Assembly (NCBI GenBank): GCA_900555005.1
Contig: USJM01000043.1
Span: 1-11,939, forward strand
Length of the DNA stretch: 11,939 bases
From: an uncultured Lachnospiraceae bacterium
Lineage (GTDB): Bacteria; Bacillota_A; Clostridia; Lachnospirales; Lachnospiraceae
Direction of reading: 5' to 3'
The position numbers were made by a program, and so were the translations under genes. The notes beneath the pieces were generated by a model that saw only the letters and a program-made list of their open reading frames with translations, made no database searches and was not told the DNA's origin. Of the stretch, positions 1 through 7,636 are shown one piece after another (within the stretch, counting starts at the first letter, position 1; each line of letters starts with the position of its first letter).

Positions 1-1785
1 AAGAAAGGTGCGAAGGCGTTCGGCGACGCGACAACCAAGAATGTCGGAAAGCCGATTTCCATTGTCTATGATGGGGAAACGATCAGTTCTCCGGTTGTGC
101 AGCAGGCCATCACAGACGGGAAGTGCGAGATTTCAGGCAACTTCACGCTGGATTCCGCCAAGGAACTGGCCTCTTCCATCCGTATCGGCTCTCTTCCCCT
201 GGAACTGGAGAAATCCGTTCCCAGGTTGTCGGTGCACAGCTCGGTCAGCAGGCTCTGAAGACCTCCCTGATCGGCGGTATCATCGGCGTCATCTGTGTCA
301 TGATCATCATGATCGCTGCTTACAAGGTTCCGGGCATTGTCGCTTCCTTCGCCCTTCTTCTTTACACGGCGCTGGATCTCGTTGCCATGAATGCCTTTGA
401 CATGACGCTGACGCTCCCCGGTATTGCAGGTGTCATCCTGTCTATCGGTATGGCAGTCGACGCCAATGTCATTATCTATGCCCGGATTCGCGAAGAGATC
501 GCAAACGGGAATTCTGTCCGTTCCGCAATTGACACCGGATTCCGCAGGCTTTGTCCGCCATCATCGATGGCAATGTCACCACCCTGATTGCATGCCTGGT
601 TCTTTACATCATGGGAACAGGCTCCGTGAAGGGCTTCGCCGAATCCCTGGCACTTGGTATTTTCCTGTCCATGTTTACGGCGCTCTTCGTGTCAAAGTGG
701 ATTGTCAAGTCCTTCTATGCGCTCGGCATGTCCGATCCGAAGTATTTCGGAAAGATGATCGCGATCAAGCGGCTCAACATGGTCGGGAACAGGAAGATTT
801 TCTTCACGATTGCTCTGATCGCGATCCTGACCGGCCCTGTCGCCTGCATCGCAAACCACGCGGCCGGAAGAGGGGCTCTGAACTTCTCGATGGAGTTCCG
901 CGGCGGTACCTCCACGGATGTGACGTTCAAGGATTCCTATGACATCAACGCCATCGATACCAAGATCAAACCTGTCATCCAGAAGGTCATTGGAGAAGCG
1001 GAGGTGCAGGCGCAGAAGGTTGCCGGCGGCAATGAGATCATCTTCAAGACCCGCACGCTGAGCAATGACGAACGTCAGAAGCTTTCCGATGCTCTCGACA
1101 AGGAGTTCCCGATCGATACGTACAAGGACAACGCCGGCGAGCAGGCAAAGGCCATCAGCTTTGAGACCATATCCGGAACGGTTTCAAATGAGATGAGAAG
1201 AGATGCTGTCGTTGCGGTCATCATCGCGGTCGTCTGCATGCTGATCTACATCTGGTTCCGTTTCTCGGATCTGCGCTTTGCTCCTCGGCGATCATCGCCC
1301 TGATCCATGATGTGCTGGTTGTATTTGCCAGCTATGCCATCACGAGGATCTCGGTCGGCGGAACCTTCATCGCCGTCATGCTGACAATCGTCGGTTATTC
1401 GATCAACTCCACGATCGTCATCTTCGACCGTGTCCGTGAGAATCTGAAGAGCCGTGACAGGTACGAATCACTTGAAGCGCTGGTCGATGACAGCATCACT
1501 TCCACCATGACGCGAAGCATCTACACCTCGCTGACAACATTTGTCACCGTCTTCTTCCTGTATATCGTCGGCGTTCCCTCGATCAAGGAATTCTCACTTC
1601 CGCTGATCGTCGGTATCATCGCCGGAATGTACTCCTCCGTGTGCCTGACCGGTGCGATGTGGTATGTAATGCGGATCCGCAAGGACAGAAGGGATCAGGC
1701 AGCTGCCCAGTCCGCTGCAGCCGCAAAGGCAGCAGGTAAGATTACCGCGAGCAAGAAAAAGAAAAAGCATGTTCCGCAGGCCTGA
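1..1785 (+). CDS. secDF: Protein translocase subunit SecDF (fused SecD-SecF), 5' partial, three apparent frame slips
   Basis: Membrane component of the Sec system that uses the proton gradient to help pull exported proteins across the membrane. The window opens inside the SecD half. Reading frame 1, then 3, 2 and 1 gives about 595 continuous residues: the end of the extracytoplasmic SecD domain, the SecD membrane helices, a direct junction into SecF near 770-800, the SecF motif FRGG near 890-910, and the SecF helices. The paired motifs DANVIIYARIREE (about 460-495) and INSTIVIFDRVREN (about 1403-1443) are the SecD and SecF family signatures around helix 4. The tail is alanine- and lysine-rich. 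One base appears to be missing near 210 (restores LELEEIRSQVVG), near 547 (restores GFRRALSAI) and near 1281 (restores LRFASSAIIA). Because the protein is conserved on both sides of each break, I read these as sequence errors rather than decay. The fusion of SecD and SecF is common in Bacillota. Confidence 0.93.
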
Positions 1786-1833
1786 AGCCTGACGGACAAA
1801 TCATGTTCTGGCTGCCGGAAGGTGGCTTGAAAG

Positions 1834-1888
1834 AGCCTGCGGCTCCCGGGCGCTGCGTCTGCGCGCGCGGGAGACTGCAGGCTTTTTT
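1834..1888 (+). terminator. Rho-independent terminator after secDF
   Basis: AGCCTGC (1834-1840) pairs with GCAGGCT (1877-1883). Inside it CTCCCG pairs with CGGGAG, flanking a GC-rich centre. Six T residues follow at 1883-1888. The long GC-rich stem plus U-tract is a textbook intrinsic terminator placed 48 bp after the secDF stop. recJ begins only 36 bp beyond it and I see no convincing promoter between, so recJ may depend on read-through or on a promoter I cannot recognise. Confidence 0.9.
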
Positions 1889-1908
1889 GACGTTTCATTT
1901 ACAGACAC

Positions 1909-1915
1909 AGAAAGG
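1909..1915 (+). promoter_or_regulatory. Ribosome binding site that fixes the TTG start of recJ
   Basis: AGAAAGG lies 9 nt upstream of TTG at 1925. The first in-frame ATG is about 16 codons downstream and has no comparable site. The TTG start gives the N-terminus MEKWFEIRKSGDF, which fits the usual beginning of clostridial RecJ proteins. Confidence 0.7.
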
Positions 1916-1924
1916 TAGATTCCT

Positions 1925-3715
1925 TTGGAAAAATGGTTCGAAATCCGGAAATCCGGAGATTTCATCAAAATGGGAAAGCAATTCGGGATTGACCCGATGG
2001 CAGCAAGGGTCATGCGGAACCGCGGGATCGAGAGCGAAGCAGATGCCAGGCGATATCTCTACGGGTCGCTTCAGGATCTCGACAGTCCCGCTGAGCTGGA
2101 TGGAACTGACAGGGCAGCGGACATCATTCTGGAGAAAATCCGCCAGCATCGATCCATCAGGGTCATCGGCGACTATGATATCGATGGCGTCTGCGCAACC
2201 TGCATCCTGGTGAAAGGGCTTTCAGCCCTCGGCGGTGATGTCTCCTATGATATTCCCGAGCGGCTTTCCGACGGGTATGGCCTCAATGTCCGTCTGGTGG
2301 AGGAGGCCATCCGGGATAAGGTTGATACGCTGATCACGGTTGATAACGGGATCTCCGCCTTGTCCCAGATCCGGCTTGCAAAGGATGCCGGCATGCTGGT
2401 CTTTGTGACACCCCATCATTCCCAGCCATACCGGGACGAGGACGGTGTCCGGCGCTGGCTGAAACCGCCTGCCGATGTTGTCATCGACCCGAATCTGCAC
2501 GACTGCGGTTACCCGAACAAGGCACTCTGCGGTGCGGGGGTTGCGTGGAAGCTTCTCTATATGATGGAAGCACGCCTCCGGACATCTGAAGGCAGCCTTC
2601 CGTCTCCTGACTGCTGTCCGCTGACAATGAAGCTTCTCCCGTTTGCTGCATTTGCGACGGTCGGAGATGTCATGGATCTGAAGGGGGAGAACCGGGTTCT
2701 TGTCAAAACCGGTCTCCGCCTTCTGGAAAAATCGAGAAATATCGGGATGAGGGCGCTCATATCAGCCTGCGGGCTGGAGGGCCGGTCTCTCTCAGCCTAC
2801 CACATCGGATTTGTACTGGGACCCTGCATCAACGCCGGTGGAAGACTGGAGACAGCACACGAGGCAGTGGCTCTTTTCCTCTCCGGGGACGAGCAGAAGG
2901 CCCGCCAGCTCGCGGAACATCTCTGCGGTCTCAACCAGGAGCGGAAGGAGCTGACCGACCGGGGCGTTGCACAGGCCATGGCAGAAGCAGAAGACGGGCC
3001 CCTTTCATCCGACAGGGTCCTTGTAATCTATCTGCCGGGGACACACGAATCCATCGCGGGGATCATCGCCGGTAAAGTGAGAGAACGCACCGGCAAGCCG
3101 TGCTTTATCCTGACGGACGCCCAGGAAGAAGGACTGTTAAAGGGAAGCGGCCGCTCGATTGCGGAATACTCGATGTATGATGAGCTGACAGGCTGCAGGG
3201 ATCTGCTCGAAAAATTCGGCGGACATCCGATGGCAGCCGGTCTGTCTCTACGGGCGGAGAATCTTGAGAAATTCCGCAGAAGGCTCAACGAGGCCTGCAC
3301 ACTGACAGAAGAGGATCTCGCGAAAAAAGTCATGCTGGACGCAAGGCTTCCCCTTTCGTACATTTCCGAGGAACTCGTTGAAAGCCTGAAGCTTCTGGAG
3401 CCCTTTGGAAAAGGTAATGAGCGTCCTCTTTTCGGAGAGCAGAACCTTTCTCTTCTTTCCTGCAGGGTACTGGGAAAGCACAGAAATGTACTGAAGCTTG
3501 CGGTTGCATCCGGCACCCGGCGCATGAGCGCGGTTTGTTTCTGCGACGCGGACAGTCTGCTTGAACGTCTCTCAGCCGAAGGCGGCGTGGAGGAGGTGAA
3601 GAAACTGATGGCAGGCCTTCCAAACAGTCTGCGTGTGACGGCAGCCTTCTATCCGGAGGTGAATGAATACCGCGGAAACAGGGAGATTCAGATATGTATA
3701 ACGAACATAAAGTAG
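1925..3715 (+). CDS. recJ: Single-stranded-DNA-specific 5'-3' exonuclease RecJ with altered DHH motif
   Basis: RecJ degrades single-stranded DNA 5' to 3' in recombination and mismatch or base-excision repair, using divalent metals. The 596-residue protein (TTG start) shows the DHH phosphoesterase core: DYDIDG at residues 83-88, VDNG with Asp140, GDVMD with Asp248, and the CGAGVAWKL stretch. It then has the DHHA1 region with INAGGRLETA, HESIAGIIAGKVRER, GSGRSI and KFGGHPMAAGLSL, and a C-terminal OB-like domain ending in an EYRGNREIQI-type strand. The order and length match RecJ of Clostridia. One oddity is clear: the naming motif Asp-His-His reads Pro-His-His at residues 163-165 (VTPHHSQPY), and the following Glu common in the family is Ser. 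Other metal-site aspartates are present. The frame is open throughout, so a single indel cannot explain this. The secDF-recJ gene order is frequent in Clostridia. Confidence 0.93.
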   Translation: MEKWFEIRKSGDFIKMGKQFGIDPMAARVMRNRGIESEADARRYLYGSLQDLDSPAELDGTDRAADIILEKIRQHRSIRVIGDYDIDGVCATCILVKGLSALGGDVSYDIPERLSDGYGLNVRLVEEAIRDKVDTLITVDNGISALSQIRLAKDAGMLVFVTPHHSQPYRDEDGVRRWLKPPADVVIDPNLHDCGYPNKALCGAGVAWKLLYMMEARLRTSEGSLPSPDCCPLTMKLLPFAAFATVGDVMDLKGENRVLVKTGLRLLEKSRNIGMRALISACGLEGRSLSAYHIGFVLGPCINAGGRLETAHEAVALFLSGDEQKARQLAEHLCGLNQERKELTDRGVAQAMAEAEDGPLSSDRVLVIYLPGTHESIAGIIAGKVRERTGKPCFILTDAQEEGLLKGSGRSIAEYSMYDELTGCRDLLEKFGGHPMAAGLSLRAENLEKFRRRLNEACTLTEEDLAKKVMLDARLPLSYISEELVESLKLLEPFGKGNERPLFGEQNLSLLSCRVLGKHRNVLKLAVASGTRRMSAVCFCDADSLLERLSAEGGVEEVKKLMAGLPNSLRVTAAFYPEVNEYRGNREIQICITNIK

Positions 3716-3738
3716 GCATGTCTGACGTCTGTTCATGT

Positions 3739-3756
3739 CTGTGAAAAGTTTGACAA
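3739..3756 (+). promoter_or_regulatory. Candidate Rex (NADH/NAD+ redox repressor) operator
   Basis: CTGTGAAAAGTTTGACAA matches the Bacillota Rex consensus TTGTGAAATATTTCACAA at 14 of the 16 positions outside the two central bases. The arms TGTGAAA and TTTGACA are nearly inverted copies. The site covers the whole -35 box of the promoter at 3750-3778, where a bound repressor would block RNA polymerase. Rex releases DNA when NADH is high, which would suit an operon for an NADH-oxidising complex. The match is by eye. No rex gene is in the window. Confidence 0.6.
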
Positions 3757-3778
3757 TCAGTCCCTGAGAGAGTACGAT
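3750..3778 (+). promoter_or_regulatory. Sigma-A type promoter for the hdr-flx operon
   Basis: TTGACA (3750-3755) is a perfect -35 box. After a 17-bp spacer, TACGAT (3773-3778) serves as the -10 box with two differences from TATAAT. Transcription would begin near 3785, giving a leader of roughly 70 nt before hdrB. It is the only strong promoter match I see in the window, and it sits in the only sizeable gap before the seven-gene operon. Confidence 0.75.
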
Positions 3779-3795
3779 AGAAAAGATACTGAGGG

Positions 3796-3829
3796 AGCCG
3801 ACTGGTGTCTGAAAAACAGTTCGGCTTTT
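3796..3829 (+). terminator. Leader hairpin with short U-tract (attenuator, or recJ terminator)
   Basis: AGCCGACTG (3796-3804) pairs with CAGTTCGGCT (3817-3826), with one bulged T and a 12-nt loop. TTTT (3826-3829) follows, then A and T. The hairpin could end recJ transcripts. It also lies downstream of the predicted hdrB promoter, so it is in the hdrB leader and could act as an attenuator. The U-tract is short, so termination would be partial. Confidence 0.5.
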
Positions 3830-3857
3830 ATCATGAGAAAGGAGAAAGACAGCACAT

Positions 3858-4724
3858 ATGGGTGAAATCACACAATACAGCTATTTCCCCGGATGTACGC
3901 TGAAGACCAAGGCCAGGGATCTGGACCGCTATGCCAGATCCTGTGCGGCAAAGCTCGGCGCAGAGCTTGTCGAGCCGGAGATGTGGCAGTGCTGCGGCGG
4001 TGTCTATCCGCTTGGCTCTGACGAGATCGGGAACAAGCTGTCCTCTGTGAGGGCGCTGAACGATGCCAAGGAACATGGCCTGGAGCTCGTAACCGTCTGT
4101 TCCGCCTGCTACCATGTCATCAAGCGGGTGAATGATGATATGGCCAATGTTCCGGATATCCAGACGCGTGCGAACAACTACGCGCAGTTCGACGAACCCT
4201 ACAAGGGAGAGACGAAGGTTCTGCATTATCTGGAACTCCTTCGCGACCGGATCGGTTTTGACAAGGTGAAGGAGGCGGTGACAAAGCCGCTGACCGGAAA
4301 GAAGATCGGAGCGTACTATGGCTGCCTTCTGCTTCGCCCGTCGAAGATCCTTCAGTTTGATGATCCGGAGAATCCTTCCATCATGGAGGACTTCATCAGC
4401 GCGATCGGTGCGACACCGGTCCGTTACCAGATGAGAAACGAGTGCTGCGGCGGCTACCGCTCGATGGAAAACCGTGCGCTTTCCGACAAGCTCGTCGGAA
4501 AGATTTTCACAGACGCAAGAAACGCCGGCTGTGAAGAGCTGATCACCGCCTGCCCGCTCTGCTGGTACAACCTGAACCAGTACCAGGGACCGGATAAGCT
4601 TCCGGTCCGCTACATGACCGAGGTTCTCGCGGAGGCGCTCGACCTTCTGGAAGCGAAGCCGGATCCAGCTGAGCTTGACGGTGTCTCCTGTGCATGTATG
4701 CACGAAGCCGGAAAGGAGGCCTGA
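3858..4724 (+). CDS. hdrB: Heterodisulfide reductase subunit B (HdrB-like, two CCG domains)
   Basis: HdrB carries the disulfide-reducing site of heterodisulfide reductases: two non-cubane [4Fe-4S] clusters held by twin CCG domains, soluble in the cytoplasm. The 288-residue protein has both complete sets of ligands: Cys13, Cys45-Cys46 (CCGG), Cys81 and Cys84 (CSAC) in the first domain, and Cys156, Cys196-Cys197 (CCGG), Cys232 and Cys235 (CPLC) in the second. Length and spacing match methanogen HdrB, so a catalytically competent protein is expected. It is the first gene of the operon, with GGAG about 13 nt before the ATG, and only 2 bp separate its stop from hdrC. Its natural substrate in this bacterium is unknown. 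Coenzyme M/B heterodisulfide is unlikely, so a protein or small-molecule disulfide, or electron transfer onward to the neighbouring fumarate-reductase-like pair, are the options I consider. Confidence 0.92.
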   Translation: MGEITQYSYFPGCTLKTKARDLDRYARSCAAKLGAELVEPEMWQCCGGVYPLGSDEIGNKLSSVRALNDAKEHGLELVTVCSACYHVIKRVNDDMANVPDIQTRANNYAQFDEPYKGETKVLHYLELLRDRIGFDKVKEAVTKPLTGKKIGAYYGCLLLRPSKILQFDDPENPSIMEDFISAIGATPVRYQMRNECCGGYRSMENRALSDKLVGKIFTDARNAGCEELITACPLCWYNLNQYQGPDKLPVRYMTEVLAEALDLLEAKPDPAELDGVSCACMHEAGKEA

Positions 4725-4726
4725 AG

Positions 4727-5119
4727 ATGACTCCTGATGAAAGACTGATCAGAGACGAAATTCTCGCAATCTCGGAAGTCGATGTGACAAAGTGCATGCA
4801 CTGCGGCAAGTGCTCCGCTTCCTGCCCGGCCTACGATGTGATGGACATCAAGCCGCACCAGTTCCCGAGCTATATGGCTCACGGAGAGATCCGCGAGCTT
4901 ATGAACTCCACGACAATCTGGGAATGCCTTGGGTGCTCCACCTGCATCGAGAGATGCCCGAGGAATGTCAAGCCGGGCAAGCTCATCGACGGTGTCCGCC
5001 AGGCTGTCATCCGTCAGCGCGGCGGTTCCCACCTGTATCCGGAACAGATTCCGGCTATGGTCGACCCACAGATGCCGCAGCAGCTGCTCGTCAGCGTACT
5101 GCGCAGAGAGAGAAAGTAA
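4727..5119 (+). CDS. hdrC: Heterodisulfide reductase subunit C (HdrC-like, double 4Fe-4S)
   Basis: HdrC is the small electron-relay subunit between HdrA and HdrB. The 130-residue product has two complete CxxCxxCxxxCP motifs, Cys23/26/29/33 and Cys67/70/73/77, separated by the SYMAHGEIRELM segment typical of HdrC. It lacks membrane helices, so it belongs to the soluble HdrABC type and not the membrane-bound HdrDE type. I chose ATG 4727 rather than the upstream in-frame ATG at 4694 because AAAGGAGG (4712-4719) sits 7 nt before 4727 and the upstream start would overlap hdrB by 31 bp. It is translationally close to hdrB (2-bp gap) and hdrA (16-bp gap). Confidence 0.92.
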   Translation: MTPDERLIRDEILAISEVDVTKCMHCGKCSASCPAYDVMDIKPHQFPSYMAHGEIRELMNSTTIWECLGCSTCIERCPRNVKPGKLIDGVRQAVIRQRGGSHLYPEQIPAMVDPQMPQQLLVSVLRRERK

Positions 5120-5135
5120 GCGGAGGTGAAATCAG

Positions 5136-7130
5136 GTGCAAAGAATCGGTGTATTTGTCTGTCACTGCGGCACAAACATCGCCGCTACGGTTGATGTTTC
5201 CAAAGTCGCCGAGGCAGCCAAACATGAGCCGGGCGTGGTCTATGCCGTTGACTACACATATATGTGTTCCGAGAACGGTCAGAATCTGATCGCCCAGGCA
5301 ATCAAGGATTACGGTCTTACCGCAATCGTGGTCTGCTCCTGCTCTCCGCGTATGCATGAGGCTACATTCCGTGCCGTTGCCGAGAAGGCCGGCATCAATC
5401 CGTTCATGGTAGAGATCGCCAATATCCGTGAGCAGTGTTCCTGGGTCCACAAGGATATGGAGGAAGGAACACCGAAGGCGATCACGCTGATGAAGACAGC
5501 TGTCGCAAAGGTCAATCTGGACAGCCCGCTTCAGGAAGGCGAGAGCACAGTTACAAAGCGCGCCCTGGTCATCGGCGGCGGAATCGCAGGAATCCAGACG
5601 GCTCTTGACATTGCGGATGCCGGATACAAGGTCGACATCGTTGAAAAACTTCCGTCCATCGGCGGACGTATGAGCCAGCTGGACAAGACATTCCCGACGC
5701 TCGACTGCTCGTCCTGCATCCTCACTCCGAGAATGACAGAGGTCAACCAGAACCCGAATATCCGGATCTTCACCTACTCTGAGGTGACGGATGTGTCTGG
5801 TTTCGTCGGAAACTTCACTGTCCAGATCACAAAGCATTCCCGTTCCGTAAGAGCGGAAGACTGCACGGGCTGCGGCATCTGTACATCGAAGTGCCCGTCC
5901 AGAAAGACGCCGAACGAATTCAACAGGGGACTCGATACAAGACCGGCCATCTACATTCCGTTTGCGCAGGCCATCCCGAATGTTCCGGTCATCGACAAGG
6001 AGCACTGCATCCATTTCAAGACCGGAAAGTGCGGAATCTGCTCCAAGGTCTGCCCGTCCCACGCAGTCGACTACGAGCTGAAGGACGAGATCATCGAGGA
6101 GAAGTACGGCGCGATTGTCGTTGCAACCGGATTTGATATGATCGATCTTCACAAGTTCGGCGAGCTCGGCTACGGCGTGAGCAAGGATGTTGTTTCCTCC
6201 ATCGAGCTGGAACGGCTGATGAACGCAGCCGGACCGACATCCGGTCATCTTGAAAGGATGTCCGACCACAAGCAGCCGAAGGAGATGGTCTTCATCCAGT
6301 GTGTCGGATCCAGATGCTCACCGGATGACAGGAGAGGAAAGACCTACTGTTCCAAGATCTGCTGTATGTACACGGCAAAACAGGCGATCCTGATCAAGGA
6401 TCACTATCCGGACACCAACATCCATGTGTTCTACATTGATGTCCGTACGCCCGGGAAGAATTTTGATGAATTCTACCGCAGGGCGGTCGAGCAGTACGGC
6501 GTTGACTACATCAAGGGCAATGTCGGAAAGGTGACACCGCTTCCGAACGGAAAGCTTCACGTTCACGGCATTGACCTTCTCGACCAGAAGGATGTCGAGA
6601 TCGACGCGGATATGGTTGTCCTGGCAGGCGCGATCGAACCGAACCCGGATATCCGGAAGCTGGCGACGATGCTGACGCTCTCGATCGACAACAACAACTT
6701 CCTCAACGAGGCTCATGCAAAGCTTCGCCCGGTTGAGGCAGCAACCGCCGGCGTCTTCATGTCCGGTGTTGTCCAGGGTCCGAAGGATATTCCGGAGACA
6801 GTTGCCCAGGCAGGTGCGGCTGCCATCAAGGTCGTCGGCCTCCTCGCGAAGGACAAGCTGAAGACGAATCCGTGCATTGCGCAGCCCGATGAGCTGTACT
6901 GCAATGGCTGCTCCGTCTGCGCGAATGTCTGCCCGTACGGCGCGATCACTTATGTCGACAAGGAAATTCGTGATCATGGTCTGCGTGAGACCAGAAGAAT
7001 TGCGTCGGTCAACTCGGCTCTGTGCAAGGGCTGCGGTGCCTGCTCGGTAGCATGCCCGTCCGGTGCGATGAACCTGAAGGGATTCACCAACAGACAGATC
7101 ATGGCGGAGGTAGATACAGTATGCCAGTAA
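5136..7130 (+). CDS. hdrA: Heterodisulfide reductase subunit A (HdrA, FAD electron-bifurcating subunit)
   Basis: HdrA holds the FAD where, in this family, an electron pair is split between a low-potential acceptor (ferredoxin) and the HdrC/HdrB branch. The 664-residue protein has the full HdrA layout: an N-terminal Fe-S domain (VCHCGTN with Cys9 and Cys11, then VVCSCSPRMHEATFR), a Rossmann FAD motif IGGGIAG (Gly147-Gly152), the HdrA-specific segment TFPTLDCSSC (Cys191, Cys194), an inserted ferredoxin domain (Cys243/246/249/253 and Cys291/299/302/306), and a C-terminal ferredoxin domain (Cys589/592/595/599 and Cys630/633/636/640). Length is about that of methanogen HdrA. The GTG start at 5136 is supported by GGAGGTGA (5122-5129), 6 nt upstream. 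Its stop overlaps the flxD start by 10 bp, so the two are translationally coupled. No selenocysteine codon or fused hydrogenase subunit is seen. Confidence 0.95.
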   Translation: MQRIGVFVCHCGTNIAATVDVSKVAEAAKHEPGVVYAVDYTYMCSENGQNLIAQAIKDYGLTAIVVCSCSPRMHEATFRAVAEKAGINPFMVEIANIREQCSWVHKDMEEGTPKAITLMKTAVAKVNLDSPLQEGESTVTKRALVIGGGIAGIQTALDIADAGYKVDIVEKLPSIGGRMSQLDKTFPTLDCSSCILTPRMTEVNQNPNIRIFTYSEVTDVSGFVGNFTVQITKHSRSVRAEDCTGCGICTSKCPSRKTPNEFNRGLDTRPAIYIPFAQAIPNVPVIDKEHCIHFKTGKCGICSKVCPSHAVDYELKDEIIEEKYGAIVVATGFDMIDLHKFGELGYGVSKDVVSSIELERLMNAAGPTSGHLERMSDHKQPKEMVFIQCVGSRCSPDDRRGKTYCSKICCMYTAKQAILIKDHYPDTNIHVFYIDVRTPGKNFDEFYRRAVEQYGVDYIKGNVGKVTPLPNGKLHVHGIDLLDQKDVEIDADMVVLAGAIEPNPDIRKLATMLTLSIDNNNFLNEAHAKLRPVEAATAGVFMSGVVQGPKDIPETVAQAGAAAIKVVGLLAKDKLKTNPCIAQPDELYCNGCSVCANVCPYGAITYVDKEIRDHGLRETRRIASVNSALCKGCGACSVACPSGAMNLKGFTNRQIMAEVDTVCQ

Positions 7131-7636
7131 TCGAAAAGACTGCCTCCCCGGAGGCGATGCTTGAAAAAGAGAACCTCGCATATCTCGGCGAGGCGGACGC
7201 AAAGAAGGAGAGTACCTTCACACCGAAGATCGTCGCATTCTGCTGCAACTGGTGTTCCTATGCAGGCGCCGATCTTGCCGGCAACAACAGAGCGGACTAC
7301 CCGGCGAACATCAAGATTATCCGTGTCCCGTGTTCCGGACGTGTCAATCCGCTGTTCATCATGAGGGCATTCGAGAAGGGCGCCGACGGTGTCATCATCT
7401 GCGGCTGCCACCCGGGAGACTGCCACTATACGACAGGAAACTACTATACACGCAGAAGAATGGCGCTTCTGATTTCGATGCTGGACTATCTGGGTGTCGA
7501 CAAGGGAAGAGTCCGTGTTGAGTGGGTTTCCGCATCGGAAGGTGCGAGGTTCGCATCGATCATGAACGAGTTTGCAGATACGATCAAAAACCTCGGCAGG
7601 AACGTGAGATTGGAGGATATCAGATGCAGGAATTGA
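7121..7636 (+). CDS. flxD: MvhD/FlxD-like iron-sulfur adaptor subunit
   Basis: MvhD-type proteins carry a [2Fe-2S] cluster and pass electrons from an oxidoreductase module to HdrA. In methanogens the donor is Mvh hydrogenase; in Flx-Hdr complexes it is the NADH-oxidising Flx module. The 171-residue product has the family pattern FCCNWCSYAGADLAG (Cys41, Cys42, Cys45), PCSGRV (Cys71) and CGCHPGDCHYTTGNY (Cys94, Cys96, Cys101). The ATG at 7121 has GGAGG (7106-7110) 10 nt upstream and overlaps the hdrA stop by 10 bp. About 35 residues precede the domain, slightly longer than methanogen MvhD. No hydrogenase genes are nearby, so electrons most likely come from FlxA/B/C. An equally valid name is mvhD. 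Confidence 0.88.
   Translation: MPVIEKTASPEAMLEKENLAYLGEADAKKESTFTPKIVAFCCNWCSYAGADLAGNNRADYPANIKIIRVPCSGRVNPLFIMRAFEKGADGVIICGCHPGDCHYTTGNYYTRRRMALLISMLDYLGVDKGRVRVEWVSASEGARFASIMNEFADTIKNLGRNVRLEDIRCRN

Noticed and set aside
1..1785. secDF as a decayed pseudogene
   Set aside because: Residues stay conserved after every break, all three breaks need one added base, and similar breaks occur in unrelated genes here. Sequence error is the simpler explanation.
1801..1925. Promoter for recJ between the secDF terminator and recJ
   Set aside because: TTGAAA (1827-1832) and TTGACG (1886-1891) have no acceptable -10 box at 16-18 bp.
3717..3741. Direct repeat CATGTCTG (3717-3724 and 3734-3741) upstream of the hdrB promoter
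   Set aside because: Only 8 bp, two copies, and the second runs into the Rex-like site. It is too short to call an activator site without conservation data.
3831..4703. Long minus-strand open frame (290 codons) opposite hdrB
   Set aside because: It mirrors the codon bias of hdrB, has no recognisable domain or ribosome binding site, and the + strand protein is an unmistakable HdrB.
5091..6269. Minus-strand open frame of 392 codons opposite hdrA
   Set aside because: Shadow of the strongly conserved hdrA. The composition is unlike a real protein and no start signal is seen.
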